This document shows, in pieces, positions 26,324-36,595 of a DNA stretch of 64,000 nt. The stretch is from JASSUD01 sp031963415 (lineage in GTDB: Bacteria; Pseudomonadota; Gammaproteobacteria; Burkholderiales; Burkholderiaceae). Each line of letters begins with the position of its first letter. The first letter of the stretch is position 1. Made by a program: the position numbers and the translations under genes. The notes under the pieces are model-generated. The model saw nothing but the letters and a program-made list of their open reading frames with translations, ran no database searches and was not told where the DNA came from. The stretch covers positions 992,001 through 1,056,000 of the forward strand of contig JASSUI010000001.1 in NCBI GenBank assembly GCA_031963415.1, read 5' to 3'.

Positions 26324-26917
26324 GCAAGTGCGAGCAAGGCACTGAGTAGATCGGGAGCAGCAGAATAAACAACTGCAGCCCACAGTAAGTATTAAAAAAT
26401 CCTGCCTACCTCACTGTAGTAAGAAATGTCACTACAGACAGCACATTCGTGCCCAATATAAAAAGAGAGGTGAGACGCCGCTACAAAAGGTATATAGCGG
26501 CGTCTTAATGTGTCGGCGAGTAGAGATTCCTCTCTCCCAATTTACTCAATGCTTCCTTAATTTTCGTTATTTAAGCGTTAACTGCGTTTTTTTAAAAAAA
26601 CTGATGCAACGGAAAATATAAAGTGACCGAACCCACGGGAGACGCCTCTTGTAGGCAGCATGAGCCACAGAAATCCCGTGGTGTCTCTTTTGTCAGGATT
26701 GACTAAAAAATAAAGGAAACGCTAAATCAATCGGGGGCAAGGAATCCTGCCTGGACAATACATTAGTAGTTGTCGTGAGGCTGAAATTAATGATCCTGCT
26801 GCTCTCCATTTATTCAGCGCTTTTGAAAAAGAACATAGCGAAGTTCCTTTATTAGCCATTTCTTTTATAAGGGAAAAGCGCCCAATGCCATACTATTTCT
26901 GCAGGAGTTAAATTCGA
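26324..26917 (+). other. Long gltI-gltJ spacer with structured stretches and an ORF fragment
   Basis: No complete gene. It contains the hairpin at 26473-26505 and a second imperfect one (CCACGGGA at 26633-26640 with TCCCGTGG at 26674-26681). An open frame of 61 codons without a start (26726-26911) reads as plausible protein (SAFEKEHSEVPLLAISFIREKR is part of it) and could be a remnant of a decayed gene. The end supplies the ribosome site (CAGGAG) of gltJ. Confidence 0.45.
26473..26505 (+). terminator. Hairpin after gltI
   Basis: AGACGCCGCTA and TAGCGGCGTCT are perfect 11-base arms with an 11-base loop, 150 bases after the gltI stop. No T-tract follows. It may attenuate read-through from gltI to gltJKL or stabilise the gltI message. 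Confidence 0.45.
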
Positions 26918-27661
26918 ATGGCTTATCACTGGAACTGGGAAATCTTATTCAGCCCTGTCTCCACAGGCGAACCAACTACTTACTTTGGCTGGCTCATCTC
27001 AGGTTTTCAAATTACCATCGCGCTTTCGTTATCAGCTTGGCTGGTCGCGTTGGTGTTCGGCTCTTTATTTGGCGCGCTGCGCACGCTGCCCAATCGAGGC
27101 GTCGCCGCTATCGGCGCAGTTTATGTGGCTGTATTTCGTAATATTCCACTGATTGTGCAGTTTTTTGCTTGGTATTTTGTGGTGCCGGAGTTTTTGCCAA
27201 CCTCAATTGGCAATTGGTTTAAGGAACTCGCACCTAACCTACAATTCTTTGTGACTTCCATTATCTGCCTCGGCCTTTTCACCGGCGCCCGTGTTTGCGA
27301 GCAAGTACGCTCAGGGCTGAATGCGCTACCACGTGGACAAAAGGCAGCGGCGCTGGCTTTAGGCTTAACCTTGCCACAGACTTATCGTTATGTATTAATG
27401 CCTTCAGCCTTTCGCATCATCGTACCGCCGCTGACTTCCGAGTTTTTGAATATCTTTAAAAATTCAGCCGTTGCCTCAACCATTGGTCTACTTGAACTTT
27501 CCGCCCAAGCCCGCCAATTAGTCGACTACACAGCACAAGCTTATGAGTCATTTATCGCTGTCACTATTGCCTACTTTGTTATCAATATGGTGGTGATGCT
27601 AGCCATGCAATGGGTCGAAAAGAAAGTACGCGTGCCAGGCTTAGTAGGGGGAGGTAAATAA
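26918..27661 (+). CDS. gltJ: Glutamate/aspartate ABC transporter permease GltJ
   Basis: Inner-membrane permease of the His/Glu/Gln/Arg family, 247 residues. N-terminus MAYHWNWEILFSPVSTGEPTTYFGWLISGFQITIALSL matches GltJ. The cytoplasmic EAA-type loop is near ALPRGQKAAALALGLTLPQTYRYVLMPSAFRI. Several transmembrane helices follow the usual layout. Its stop overlaps the gltK start (TAATG), so translation is coupled. Confidence 0.94.
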   Translation: MAYHWNWEILFSPVSTGEPTTYFGWLISGFQITIALSLSAWLVALVFGSLFGALRTLPNRGVAAIGAVYVAVFRNIPLIVQFFAWYFVVPEFLPTSIGNWFKELAPNLQFFVTSIICLGLFTGARVCEQVRSGLNALPRGQKAAALALGLTLPQTYRYVLMPSAFRIIVPPLTSEFLNIFKNSAVASTIGLLELSAQARQLVDYTAQAYESFIAVTIAYFVINMVVMLAMQWVEKKVRVPGLVGGGK

Positions 27662-28374
27662 TGGAATTTTTCGATTGGAATACGATCACGTCTTCAATAC
27701 CGCTTCTTGGCCGCGGTTTATTGATTACGTTACAGATCACGCTTACCGCCATCATCGTTGGGATTGGTTGGGGTACGGTCTTAGCGCTGTTTCGGCTCTC
27801 ATCGATTAAGCCACTCGCTTGGTTTGCGAATATTTATGTGACCTTCTTTCGCTCGATCCCGTTGGTGATGGTGTTGTTATGGTTTTTTCTGATTGTGCCG
27901 CAGATACTGCAATCGGTCTTGAATTTGCCAGCGCATACTGACATCCGCTTAGTCTCAGCGATGATTGCTTTCTCTTTATTCGAAGCGGCTTACTATTCAG
28001 AAATCATCCGAGCAGGCATACAAAGCGTGTCACGCGGCCAAACACAAGCTGCTAGCGCGCTGGGTATGACTTATACCCAGTCGATGTTCTTGATCGTGCT
28101 GCCACAAGCGTTTCATGCGATGCTCCCTCTATTGCTCACGCAAGGCTTAGTGCTCTTTCAAGATTCATCGTTGGTTTATGTGATAGGGTTAGCGGACTTT
28201 TTCCGCTCTACGACAATTATCGGCGAGCGAGACGGCAGTACGATAGAAATGATTTTATTCGCAGGTGGCTGTTACTTCTTAATGGGGTTAGCTGCTTCTG
28301 CGTTAATTAAGCGAGCACAAAAAAGCGTAGCGAGTAGTAAAGAGCAAGCACCGAAGACGGCTGAGTCACAGTGA
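27661..28374 (+). CDS. gltK: Glutamate/aspartate ABC transporter permease GltK
   Basis: Second permease of the transporter, 237 residues. Shows NIYVTFFRSIPLVMVLLWFFLIVPQ and the EAA loop region SVSRGQTQAASALGMTYTQSMFLIVLPQAF. It pairs with GltJ in the membrane to form the channel energised by GltL. It shares one base with gltJ and is 52 bases before gltL. Confidence 0.94.
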   Translation: MEFFDWNTITSSIPLLGRGLLITLQITLTAIIVGIGWGTVLALFRLSSIKPLAWFANIYVTFFRSIPLVMVLLWFFLIVPQILQSVLNLPAHTDIRLVSAMIAFSLFEAAYYSEIIRAGIQSVSRGQTQAASALGMTYTQSMFLIVLPQAFHAMLPLLLTQGLVLFQDSSLVYVIGLADFFRSTTIIGERDGSTIEMILFAGGCYFLMGLAASALIKRAQKSVASSKEQAPKTAESQ

Positions 28375-28426
28375 TTGCTCTTAACGCCTTTTAAATGTGT
28401 AAACAGTTTTATAGCAAGGTATACCC

Positions 28427-29203
28427 ATGACTCCTCTTTCGAATCATCTGCAAAAGACAGGCGAAGTGGCCTCCACAGTTATTTCCATTCAGCATCTTAA
28501 TAAATGGTATAACCAATTTCAGGTCTTAACCGACTGCACAACCGACATTAAGAAAGGCGAAGCCGTCGTCATTTGCGGCCCCTCAGGTTCGGGTAAATCA
28601 ACGCTGATTAAAACCGTTAATGGGCTTGAACCATTCCAGCAAGGTGACATTGTGATTGACGGCCAATCATTGAACGATCGCAAAATTAACCTTCCAAAGC
28701 TACGCACGAAGGTAGGCATGGTGTTTCAACACTTTGAGCTTTTCCCTCATCTATCCATTATTAAAAATTTAACGCTCGCCCAAATTAAAGTGCTTAAGCG
28801 CGATAAAGATGAAGCGGTAGCAAAAGGCTTGCACTTGCTTGAACGGGTAGGCTTAAGTGCGCATGCCGACAAATATCCAGCGCAACTATCCGGCGGCCAA
28901 CAACAACGCGTCGCAATTGCTCGTGCGCTATCGATGGACCCGTTTGCAATGCTGTTTGACGAGCCAACTTCGGCACTTGATCCTGAAATGATCAATGAAG
29001 TACTTGATGTAATGGTCGAGCTAGCGAATGACGGCATGACAATGATGTGCGTCACCCATGAAATGAGCTTCGCGAAGAAAGTGGCTAATCGCGTTATCTT
29101 CATGGACAAAGGGACTATCATCGAAGACGTCTCGAAGGAAGAATTCTTCGAAAACCCTAAAACTGATCGCGCTAAAGAATTCCTGGCCAAAATTCTGCAT
29201 TAG
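28427..29203 (+). CDS. gltL: Glutamate/aspartate ABC transporter ATPase GltL
   Basis: ABC ATPase, 258 residues. Walker A GPSGSGKST, signature LSGGQQQRVAIARAL, Walker B MLFDEPTSALDPEM and switch His in VTHEMSFAKKVANRVIFMD are all intact. An N-terminal extension of about 15 residues precedes the usual start ISIQHLNKWYNQFQVL. It closes the gltJKL operon. Confidence 0.95.
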   Translation: MTPLSNHLQKTGEVASTVISIQHLNKWYNQFQVLTDCTTDIKKGEAVVICGPSGSGKSTLIKTVNGLEPFQQGDIVIDGQSLNDRKINLPKLRTKVGMVFQHFELFPHLSIIKNLTLAQIKVLKRDKDEAVAKGLHLLERVGLSAHADKYPAQLSGGQQQRVAIARALSMDPFAMLFDEPTSALDPEMINEVLDVMVELANDGMTMMCVTHEMSFAKKVANRVIFMDKGTIIEDVSKEEFFENPKTDRAKEFLAKILH

Positions 29204-29375
29204 AAAAACGCTGGTTTGATCTTGCAGCGTCTCGTTTGGCGCGATTAATTCTGCTGTCGTTTTTTTCTTGTGGGCGACCTCACCGCCAATATATTGAAAT
29301 TCTGTGTTGCACGCACCAATCATTCGTGGGGCATGGCACTGGTATCCTATTCCGAGAGGAATAAGCAAAGAAAAA

Positions 29376-29392
29376 GCCGCTTTATAAGCGGC
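29376..29392 (-). terminator. Intrinsic terminator for the leftward coiled-coil gene
   Basis: GCCGCTT and AAGCGGC arms around a 3-base loop. On the minus strand the stem is followed by TTTTTC, so it ends transcription coming from the gene at 29470-31260. Confidence 0.6.
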
Positions 29393-29469
29393 CTCTCGAA
29401 AGCTTGAATATTATTTAACTTACAGAGGCGCTTAAAAAAGGGCTTTTTTAGTTTTTACGGGAGAATAAT

Positions 29470-31260
29470 TTAATTTTTTTCTTTAAGAGCAGCTAATAAC
29501 ATGTTGAACTGTTGTGTTTGGCTTTCTTGAAACTGGGCAGCTAATCTTTCTTCGCGAGCCTTAGCTGCTGCTTCTCTTTGCTCAAGTATAGTAAGTAACT
29601 CTGCTTTTTCTTGTTTAGCTCTCTCCAAAATAGCTTCCCTTTCCTGCTTAGCAAGCTCTCTTTCTTGAACAATAAGCTCTGTCTGTTGAGCAAGGGTTTT
29701 TTCAAGAGTAGCAACCCGTTCTATTAACTCAGGCGTAGAAGGTCTTTTTACTTCTGAGCTAGTAGCGTTAGTGGTTATCGACTGCCCTGCCGACATATTC
29801 TCAGTAATAACCGGACTAGCTGAAGCTTGTTTGTGGTTATTTGGGCTGCTTGTTCTGGAGAGGCCAATGCCGGAGTCAATTGAACTAGCGGAACCTCTAC
29901 GGCCTAATAAGGGCTTGGCTATTTGAACCAATTGACCTACCCCGGCTTCTATCCCTTCCAGCTTCCTTTGAAGTGCTTTATTCTCTTCTTTTAATTCTTT
30001 TACCTCTTCCTGCACCTTATTTATAGCATCTGTTTGGCCTTCCATTGCTACTGTGTTTTGTTTCAGCGTGCCATCTAATGCCCCCGCCGCCATACCTGCC
30101 GCTGCTGCTGCTTGTCGGGGGTCGGTTCCCCTTGCACTACTAAACATATCTTCAACCTCTTGAATAGCGAAATCTATCTTTTTTCTTAATTGCATTCTAA
30201 ATGCATTTTTGTATTCTACTTTACGGAATGAAGTAGCAGAATACATAACACCTTTGGCTATTGATTTTGCTATGGTTGCCCCACCATTAACTATTAAGCC
30301 ACTGCCTGGCGTCACCATATGAGCAACCGCACTACTCGTTGCTACCACTTCTGACGTGGTGTCGTGATGAATAAAATCATGCGCCTTTTTAATTAGGCCC
30401 GATTCGGGCGATTTCAATTCGATACCTTTGCGGGAAAAAGTTTTTAATCTTTCCCACGCTTCTGCAAATGATTCAACTTTTATAACCCTTTCCCCCTCAA
30501 GCGCGTTAGGTGTAGATGGCTTATTTGCTATTTGATTATTTTTAGAAGAGGTAGCAGGGACAATAGAATTAATACTTTCTTCTGCTTTTTCTGTGATAAG
30601 TAGCTGTTCATTATTATGGCTGCTTAAAAAAGGCGACTGCTCAGCCACACTACTTATAGCCTGAAAGCCTTCCATAAAAACAGCAGCCTCGTCTTTTTTA
30701 GTTAATTCTATTTCTGCGAGACAAGCGCGATATGCATCTTGGATATGTTTCTCTGCTGATAAATATATCCGATAGTCATCTTCCCTTGCTTTTAAATCAA
30801 TCTGATTAGGATTGTGCAAATGATTTTCCCGTAGTTCTTTTACCTGATCACTTAGCTTTTCAAGCTCGATTTTTGCAAACTCTAATGAAGAAGGTACGGA
30901 AATATAAATGTCCTTTACCTCCTCTACCTCTTCTTTTTTTGTAGTACGGAATAAGGACTTCAGATTTTCTAAAACAACTGTCCAATGCCACCACGGCGCT
31001 TTTTGCACTTCTTCATAAAAGGCCGCGATAGTACCTATATAAGGCTTAACAAGACTACCTTGAGCCGTGGCAAGCTCCTTTATCTTATGCTTTATGAAAG
31101 GGGCATCAGCAGCAGCTTTTGTCTCTTTTGCGTCTGTAGGCGCTTCAATAAAAGAACCTAAAAAATCTTTGGAAAAGCAAGCCTTTACTGGCTCTTCAGC
31201 AGGAGGGGCGATTGAAGAAATCGTGGGACTATAGGATGCTGCTAGACCTACTAAACGCAT
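29470..31260 (-). CDS. Large coiled-coil protein of unknown function
   Basis: I do not recognise a family. From ATG 31260 (AAGGA upstream) the product is 596 residues. The middle third has a possible hydrophobic, glycine-rich stretch (AVAHMVTPGSGLIVNGGATIA) and an Ala/Gly-rich run (RQAAAAAGMAAGALDG). The rest is charged and helical: a coiled coil with KVQEEVKELKEENKALQRKLEGIEAG, a Ser-rich linker with RRGSASSIDSGIGLSRTSSP, then a long Glu/Arg/Gln coiled coil to the end. There is no signal peptide. It lies downstream of the injection-system genes and thiD on the same strand, so it may be a secreted or cytosolic effector-like protein, but nothing proves this. Confidence 0.6.
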   Translation of the reverse strand: MRLVGLAASYSPTISSIAPPAEEPVKACFSKDFLGSFIEAPTDAKETKAAADAPFIKHKIKELATAQGSLVKPYIGTIAAFYEEVQKAPWWHWTVVLENLKSLFRTTKKEEVEEVKDIYISVPSSLEFAKIELEKLSDQVKELRENHLHNPNQIDLKAREDDYRIYLSAEKHIQDAYRACLAEIELTKKDEAAVFMEGFQAISSVAEQSPFLSSHNNEQLLITEKAEESINSIVPATSSKNNQIANKPSTPNALEGERVIKVESFAEAWERLKTFSRKGIELKSPESGLIKKAHDFIHHDTTSEVVATSSAVAHMVTPGSGLIVNGGATIAKSIAKGVMYSATSFRKVEYKNAFRMQLRKKIDFAIQEVEDMFSSARGTDPRQAAAAAGMAAGALDGTLKQNTVAMEGQTDAINKVQEEVKELKEENKALQRKLEGIEAGVGQLVQIAKPLLGRRGSASSIDSGIGLSRTSSPNNHKQASASPVITENMSAGQSITTNATSSEVKRPSTPELIERVATLEKTLAQQTELIVQERELAKQEREAILERAKQEKAELLTILEQREAAAKAREERLAAQFQESQTQQFNMLLAALKEKN

Positions 31261-31418
31261 AGTTTTTTCCTTTTGCACGCGCTCAGTATAAAAGCGCCTA
31301 TACAAATAAAATACCGTGACTCTGCAAAAGTATTCAGAATAATCCTAGACCGCTATCCATTGTTAACCTGAATTAAGGCTTTTAAAGGATAACAATCAGC
31401 ACTGGGTCGGATAGACAC

Positions 31419-32252
31419 TCATTCGTCCCCAGCAAGGTCCTCCCGATTATAAAAATGCGCTAATGGGCCATACCCTTGCCCCAATCTAAAACGACTGCCA
31501 CCTTGCATCGCTTGCGTAAGGTATTGCTTGGCGCGAGCAACCGCGTCTGATAATAAATAACCTTGGGCTAAATAAGAGGCAATCGCAGAAGATAATGTGC
31601 AGCCTGTTCCGTGCGTATTTTTTGTCTCGATTCTTTCAACTGCATACCGATAACATTTGAGATGCTTATAGAGATAGAGCACATCGATTGAATCTTCCGT
31701 ATTTAAATGACCGCCTTTAATCAATATATTGGTTTTATATTGATCGCCTAATGCGCTTGCAGCTCCCTCCATTTCAGATAGATTGGTAATACGCTGAGCG
31801 AGCAATTTCTCCGCTTCATCTAGATTTGGTGTAACAACAGCAGTAAGACTAAACAACTCTTTCTTCAAAGCTTCGAGAGCACTCGATTTAAGTAACTCAC
31901 TACCATTTTTAGAGACCATCACTGGGTCTAGCACAACGTTATTAACTCTATGCTTTTTTAATAAAGCAGCAACCGTCTCTATCACTTCTTCGCTAAGCAG
32001 CGCACCAAGCTTGATTGAATGGACCTCAATATCAGAAAAAATAGCCTCCACCTGCGCCGCCACAAAAGAAGCTGGCACAGCATAAATAGCCTGTACACCT
32101 TGCGTATTTTGCGCCGTTAACGCTGTAATCGCAGAGACTGCGTAACCACCGGTCGCAGCAATCGTCTTGATATCGGCTTGTATCCCTGCGCCACCAGAAG
32201 GATCGGCGCCAGCGATGGTCAATACGCAAGGATATGTTTTAGCTTTTTGCAT
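31419..32252 (-). CDS. thiD: Hydroxymethylpyrimidine/phosphomethylpyrimidine kinase
   Basis: ThiD phosphorylates the pyrimidine half of thiamine twice. 277 residues; N-terminus LTIAGADPSGGAGIQADIKTIAATGGYA, the substrate segment ALTAQNTQGV, VVLDPVMVSKNG and the anion-hole loop THGTGCTLSSAIASYLAQG are the family motifs. No TPP riboswitch is visible in the 86 bases before it. It lies after the tape-measure gene in the same direction but has no known link with the injection system. Confidence 0.95.
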   Translation of the reverse strand: MQKAKTYPCVLTIAGADPSGGAGIQADIKTIAATGGYAVSAITALTAQNTQGVQAIYAVPASFVAAQVEAIFSDIEVHSIKLGALLSEEVIETVAALLKKHRVNNVVLDPVMVSKNGSELLKSSALEALKKELFSLTAVVTPNLDEAEKLLAQRITNLSEMEGAASALGDQYKTNILIKGGHLNTEDSIDVLYLYKHLKCYRYAVERIETKNTHGTGCTLSSAIASYLAQGYLLSDAVARAKQYLTQAMQGGSRFRLGQGYGPLAHFYNREDLAGDE

Positions 32253-32338
32253 AATCTGACTGCTGCCAGTTGATAGGAAAATTTTTTATATTACAGAACG
32301 ATTAATCGACCCAATGAGTAATGCTAGGGAAGCGATGC

Positions 32339-35300
32339 TTATCTCCACCGCACATAAAGCACATTTTTCATCCACGGTAAACGAATCGTGGAGAGGCTCC
32401 AGGGCAAACTATCTAGCAGTACATCATAGGCTTTTAGTGAAACGGTGAGCGTCCAAGCTTCGTCCTTACGTTTTTCTAATTTCCCATCGCGTAATAAAAA
32501 AGATTCGCGCAGACCAGCTATAGAGGTATTGCGCAGTTTTTCCCAATTCTGAGTAACGCCATACAGTATGTCTTCAGAAATCGCTATTTCACGCTCGCTC
32601 AGAGGAAGATGCCTCGCTAGCGCAAGGTCTAAGGTGGGCACCTCAACCGCGCCGCAGAGTAATTTATTAAGTAGTAACGCTGGCTCGCTAACGTCGAACG
32701 ATCCGGTCACTAAGTATTGCAGCAGATAGATGGCGCGAGACTGTGCATCAGGGCTACAGAATTCCTTTGCTTCGACCAACTCTAATATTTGGAAATAACG
32801 GCTCAAGAAGGGCCACAGCAACACTAGACCAGCGTTGTGGATATAAAACGCTTCTTCAGCAGGCAGGCTAACTTGATTCTCTGTATTGCTTGCTTGCACT
32901 GCTTGGGGCCGTGCAGCGGGGGCGCGCAAGCGCAACGATTCATTCAACGCCTGCTTCTTCTGACTAGTTTTGAGCCTGGTGTCTAATAAGGAAAGCTCAA
33001 CCCAATCTAGCGCAGCAAATAAAATTGTGGGTGCTGAGATGTGTAGAAACTTGGCGCGCAATGTTGCTATTACTGAAGCAGGATTTAATGATTGCTGCTG
33101 GATAAGACGTTGTATCGGTATCTCTAGCAAATCATGCCATTGCCAGCGTTGTTTTGAACGATGGCTCACAGTGGTCAACAATATCTCAATTAACATGCTA
33201 CGCCAAAAGGCAATGCGGCCATCTGCTTGCGCGGCAATCTGTGCCAAGCCTTCGATGATGGCGTGAATCGAGTCGTGCCGCGTAGGCCACAGCCAGCGTA
33301 GCCAAACCATAAAACTGTGCCAAGGTAGAAGCCAAGCAAGCCTAGTCCGTTCCAACGCGTTGCCAATAGCAATGCGAATGCGTCTACGCAATAACGCGGA
33401 AGATGTGCTGTGTAAGTGTTTAACTGCTTCAGTTAGCGCTTCAACGCCATCAGCTGGTACTTGGCCAAAGCGTAAAAAAGCATCCAGTATCTCTAGTGAA
33501 AATGAAGCTGGCGTTAGGGTTTTATCAGGCTGATCGACATTAGTCTGAACTGATTCAGTAGCTGACTCAGACAATTTTGCTGTAAGTATGGCCAATAATT
33601 TTCTATTATCACCTGCATGCTGATTACGTTGTTGCGTTGCGATCAGCAGACGCTGAGTATAGATATCAACTGACAAACCCAAACGCTGAGCAGCCTGCGT
33701 GCTGATTTGATCTAAAAATGCCTGGAGGGAAAACGTAGGTGCATGAGGGTTCAACAGCATAGCTAATGTTAGCTGCCAATGCAGTTGGGCCGTGCGAGCT
33801 TGCTGCGCGCCTGAGAGTGTAGTGTCACTTTGCAGTGCTTCGCCTGCTAATAAGAAACTGATGATCGATGGAGCATACTGAGGGATTAACCACACGATCA
33901 ACTGCCTTAACATGCTTGAGGGCATACACGCCCATAAGCGCCCTAATATATCCGGCCGATCAGCACGTGCTCGCAATGCGTCGAGGGCAGCCTGCTTATC
34001 TTGGATAAAAGCATGCTCGAACCATTGAGTCGAGCTAAAACTACGCCATTTTTCACCCTCCGGAAGCACGCCATAGTCTAAAAAATAACATAGGCCTTCT
34101 AATGCATTAAGCGGCTTAACAGATACAACTTGCTTATCTAATTGACTCTTTTCGGCTAAGACGCCGCCATCGCTTCCCATATGCTCGAGTACAGATGCCA
34201 ATTGGATAGCATCTGCGCTATATGAACTTTCTTCAGGAAAATCTAGCGTATCTTTTCTAACAGCAAATTTTTGCGATATTGCAAAAGCAGACTTTAGGCG
34301 GGCCCGAACTTGCTCGAGTAAATGATAAAAAGTGGCTTCACTTCCTTTCTTATCCGTTTGAGCTTGCCTAAATAACACCTCGAACCAACGACGCAAAGGA
34401 ATTGCATAATGCACAGCAAGCAGCTGCATAAGGTTTTGTATAGTGTGTACCAAAGGCGTACCGGGCGGAGCGCTTAGCATGATATTGAATAATCTCGCTT
34501 GTGCTTGCTGTAACGGAGAAGCCTTTAAGCCCAGCACAACCATAGCCCGCGACAAAGTCTGCATCAATTCGACCACTGCCCTCCCCTCGTGCTGAGCCAC
34601 CAAAAGTCGAAAAACACGCAAACGTAATGCAACAGGCGTTAACATAATGCGCTGTAAAGCAGCTTGACACTCATTTGTTTTGAGGCGTTGCAGCGCCCAT
34701 CTCCATATATTGTCCGGCAGTGAATACAGCCAACGATAGAGATGCGCTGACGCATATTGAACATCGCCTTTCTCTTTCCCTCTCGCTCGTCTATGCCGGG
34801 ACGAGCTCTCTTGAGATAGATTGGCAAGAGGCCATATGCCTTGACTAAGCCAACGTAAGCAGCGATAGGCTGGGTTGATTGGTTCATCAACGTGAGATGC
34901 TTTTTTTATTGCTCGATTAAAACGCTTACTACGAGAAAATAAAGACAAGCCACATAAAGGCCTTATCGCTGTCGCGCCAGAAAAAAACGCTAAGCGGCGC
35001 CTCACTTCAGACCCATGTGCACGTTCAACTAAAGCTTCTGCATACAACGATAAAAGCGCTGTATGCAAATCGCGCGCAGCAGCGGTTAATGAAGAGCTGG
35101 CTTTCACTTCCAATACTAGGCTCGCTAAAAGTGATGTGTATTCCCATCTATTCTGCACAGCCGTGCGTTGCAATAGCCTGCGTAGCCAAGCATATGAAGC
35201 GGGTCTGCTCGGCTGCGTTTTAGCGGCAAACTCAAACAGAGCTATCCACCACTCTTCTATTAGCCAAGCCTCAGAGAATGTAGAGGAACGCGTTAAAGAT

Positions 35301-36595
35301 AGCTGATTCCGTTCAATACAACGGCGCAATATCGGTACGAGTGGCGTGAGCCACTGCAAGATGGCATCAGCCTGATCAGGTATGATTAAACGCAATATCT
35401 TGTTGCGCATCTCACTGGGCAGCTGCCTAGCCAGACGATTTCTTGCCGCGGTATGAATAAGTGCTGTTTTTAGCCAAGCTGCTAAAAGATAAGGGGAAGT
35501 TTCGATAAGCGAATTGAATAAAACCTGGATAGCGTTTTCGGTGTGAGGAGCAAACCAAGGTAATACGCCATGCTCTAAAAACATAGCCAACGCAGAAAGC
35601 CAGCGTTGCTGGCTTTCTATCGTTAGTGCGGCATCAGCTGACCCATCCGCGCTTTGCTCGCCCTCTTCTGATTTTACTGAGCCATGATAGATATGCTGCG
35701 CTGCGTTCTGGATATTGGCAGACGACTCAGTTTGAGAAGGATCAACTGGATGCGCTTTTTTGCGCAGTCTGAATAGGATAGTGATCAACGATTCGTTGCG
35801 CCCAACTTGCACAACAGTTGGCGCAACCTGACGCAATAACCCATCTAGTAGCTGAAGATAATTCAGACTATAACGCTCTGCGATGCGCCACAAAATGTTA
35901 TCTATAAACGTGTAGCGATTAAATTGCGAGCCTCGGTCAGCGAGCAAATAGGCAAAGATCACTTCCCACAATGCATGTTTAAAATCTGTTTCAGGGATCG
36001 GGACAGCTTGCGTATGTTGCTGCTGTATCTGAATATGCTGCGCATATTCGATAATCACTGCCGCATCCCTCGGGCGCAGCACTTGCACCACCTGGGTAAG
36101 CGTCACGTCTCGTAAAGCAGTAGCCAAATGCCAGCGCACCAGAGGATCACGACCTATTTGACGCAGCAACGTAGCGACTTCATTGGGCTGTGTAGCGAGC
36201 GCCGCTTGCATTAGGCGATCTATCTCAACGCGCTGAAACAAACCTTCGGCTAACGCCCTCAATATATACTCATGATTAGGCGCATCATGCTCAGCCGCTA
36301 AAGGAAGACCTAACAATCTAATCAAACGCTCATGTAACGCTTGATCAATTTTCTCAGCTAGCACTTCTTCCATAACTCGCTCAGGCACGCTGCCCAGGTC
36401 AATCTCAACATGCGACAGCACACGACTTTGCAACGGAATGGAAAACCGCGAGAGGACGGTATCTAATAACGCAGGCAGACGCGCTTCGCAAAACGCTGAG
36501 AAACGCTCTTGTAACCCTGCTGCTCGCTCTTGCGTATCAAGATCTACCGCCATCACTAAGCGGTTCACCATATGCAGAGGTTTCTTAACAAGCAT
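32339..36595 (-). CDS. eCIS tape-measure protein (Afp14-like)
   Basis: Sets the tail length of contractile injection systems. The family N-terminus is visible: HMVNRLVMAVDLDTQERAAGLQERFSAFCEARLPALLD, then SHVEIDLGSVPERVMEEVLAEKIDQAL. Repeated helical units follow, many starting with a short motif about an ageing core (LRFGQVPADG, LDYGVLPEGEKW, LEHGVLPWF), and the C-terminus has HNAGLVLLWPFLSRYFQILEL. About 1418 residues. It overlaps the end of the preceding baseplate gene by about 11 bases; ATG 36595 is preferred to TTG 36610. It is the last gene of the eCIS operon. Confidence 0.88.
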   Translation of the reverse strand: MLVKKPLHMVNRLVMAVDLDTQERAAGLQERFSAFCEARLPALLDTVLSRFSIPLQSRVLSHVEIDLGSVPERVMEEVLAEKIDQALHERLIRLLGLPLAAEHDAPNHEYILRALAEGLFQRVEIDRLMQAALATQPNEVATLLRQIGRDPLVRWHLATALRDVTLTQVVQVLRPRDAAVIIEYAQHIQIQQQHTQAVPIPETDFKHALWEVIFAYLLADRGSQFNRYTFIDNILWRIAERYSLNYLQLLDGLLRQVAPTVVQVGRNESLITILFRLRKKAHPVDPSQTESSANIQNAAQHIYHGSVKSEEGEQSADGSADAALTIESQQRWLSALAMFLEHGVLPWFAPHTENAIQVLFNSLIETSPYLLAAWLKTALIHTAARNRLARQLPSEMRNKILRLIIPDQADAILQWLTPLVPILRRCIERNQLSLTRSSTFSEAWLIEEWWIALFEFAAKTQPSRPASYAWLRRLLQRTAVQNRWEYTSLLASLVLEVKASSSLTAAARDLHTALLSLYAEALVERAHGSEVRRRLAFFSGATAIRPLCGLSLFSRSKRFNRAIKKASHVDEPINPAYRCLRWLSQGIWPLANLSQESSSRHRRARGKEKGDVQYASAHLYRWLYSLPDNIWRWALQRLKTNECQAALQRIMLTPVALRLRVFRLLVAQHEGRAVVELMQTLSRAMVVLGLKASPLQQAQARLFNIMLSAPPGTPLVHTIQNLMQLLAVHYAIPLRRWFEVLFRQAQTDKKGSEATFYHLLEQVRARLKSAFAISQKFAVRKDTLDFPEESSYSADAIQLASVLEHMGSDGGVLAEKSQLDKQVVSVKPLNALEGLCYFLDYGVLPEGEKWRSFSSTQWFEHAFIQDKQAALDALRARADRPDILGRLWACMPSSMLRQLIVWLIPQYAPSIISFLLAGEALQSDTTLSGAQQARTAQLHWQLTLAMLLNPHAPTFSLQAFLDQISTQAAQRLGLSVDIYTQRLLIATQQRNQHAGDNRKLLAILTAKLSESATESVQTNVDQPDKTLTPASFSLEILDAFLRFGQVPADGVEALTEAVKHLHSTSSALLRRRIRIAIGNALERTRLAWLLPWHSFMVWLRWLWPTRHDSIHAIIEGLAQIAAQADGRIAFWRSMLIEILLTTVSHRSKQRWQWHDLLEIPIQRLIQQQSLNPASVIATLRAKFLHISAPTILFAALDWVELSLLDTRLKTSQKKQALNESLRLRAPAARPQAVQASNTENQVSLPAEEAFYIHNAGLVLLWPFLSRYFQILELVEAKEFCSPDAQSRAIYLLQYLVTGSFDVSEPALLLNKLLCGAVEVPTLDLALARHLPLSEREIAISEDILYGVTQNWEKLRNTSIAGLRESFLLRDGKLEKRKDEAWTLTVSLKAYDVLLDSLPWSLSTIRLPWMKNVLYVRWR

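Noticed and set aside
32253..32338. TPP riboswitch before thiD
   Set aside because: The 86-base gap is too short and lacks the conserved TPP core.
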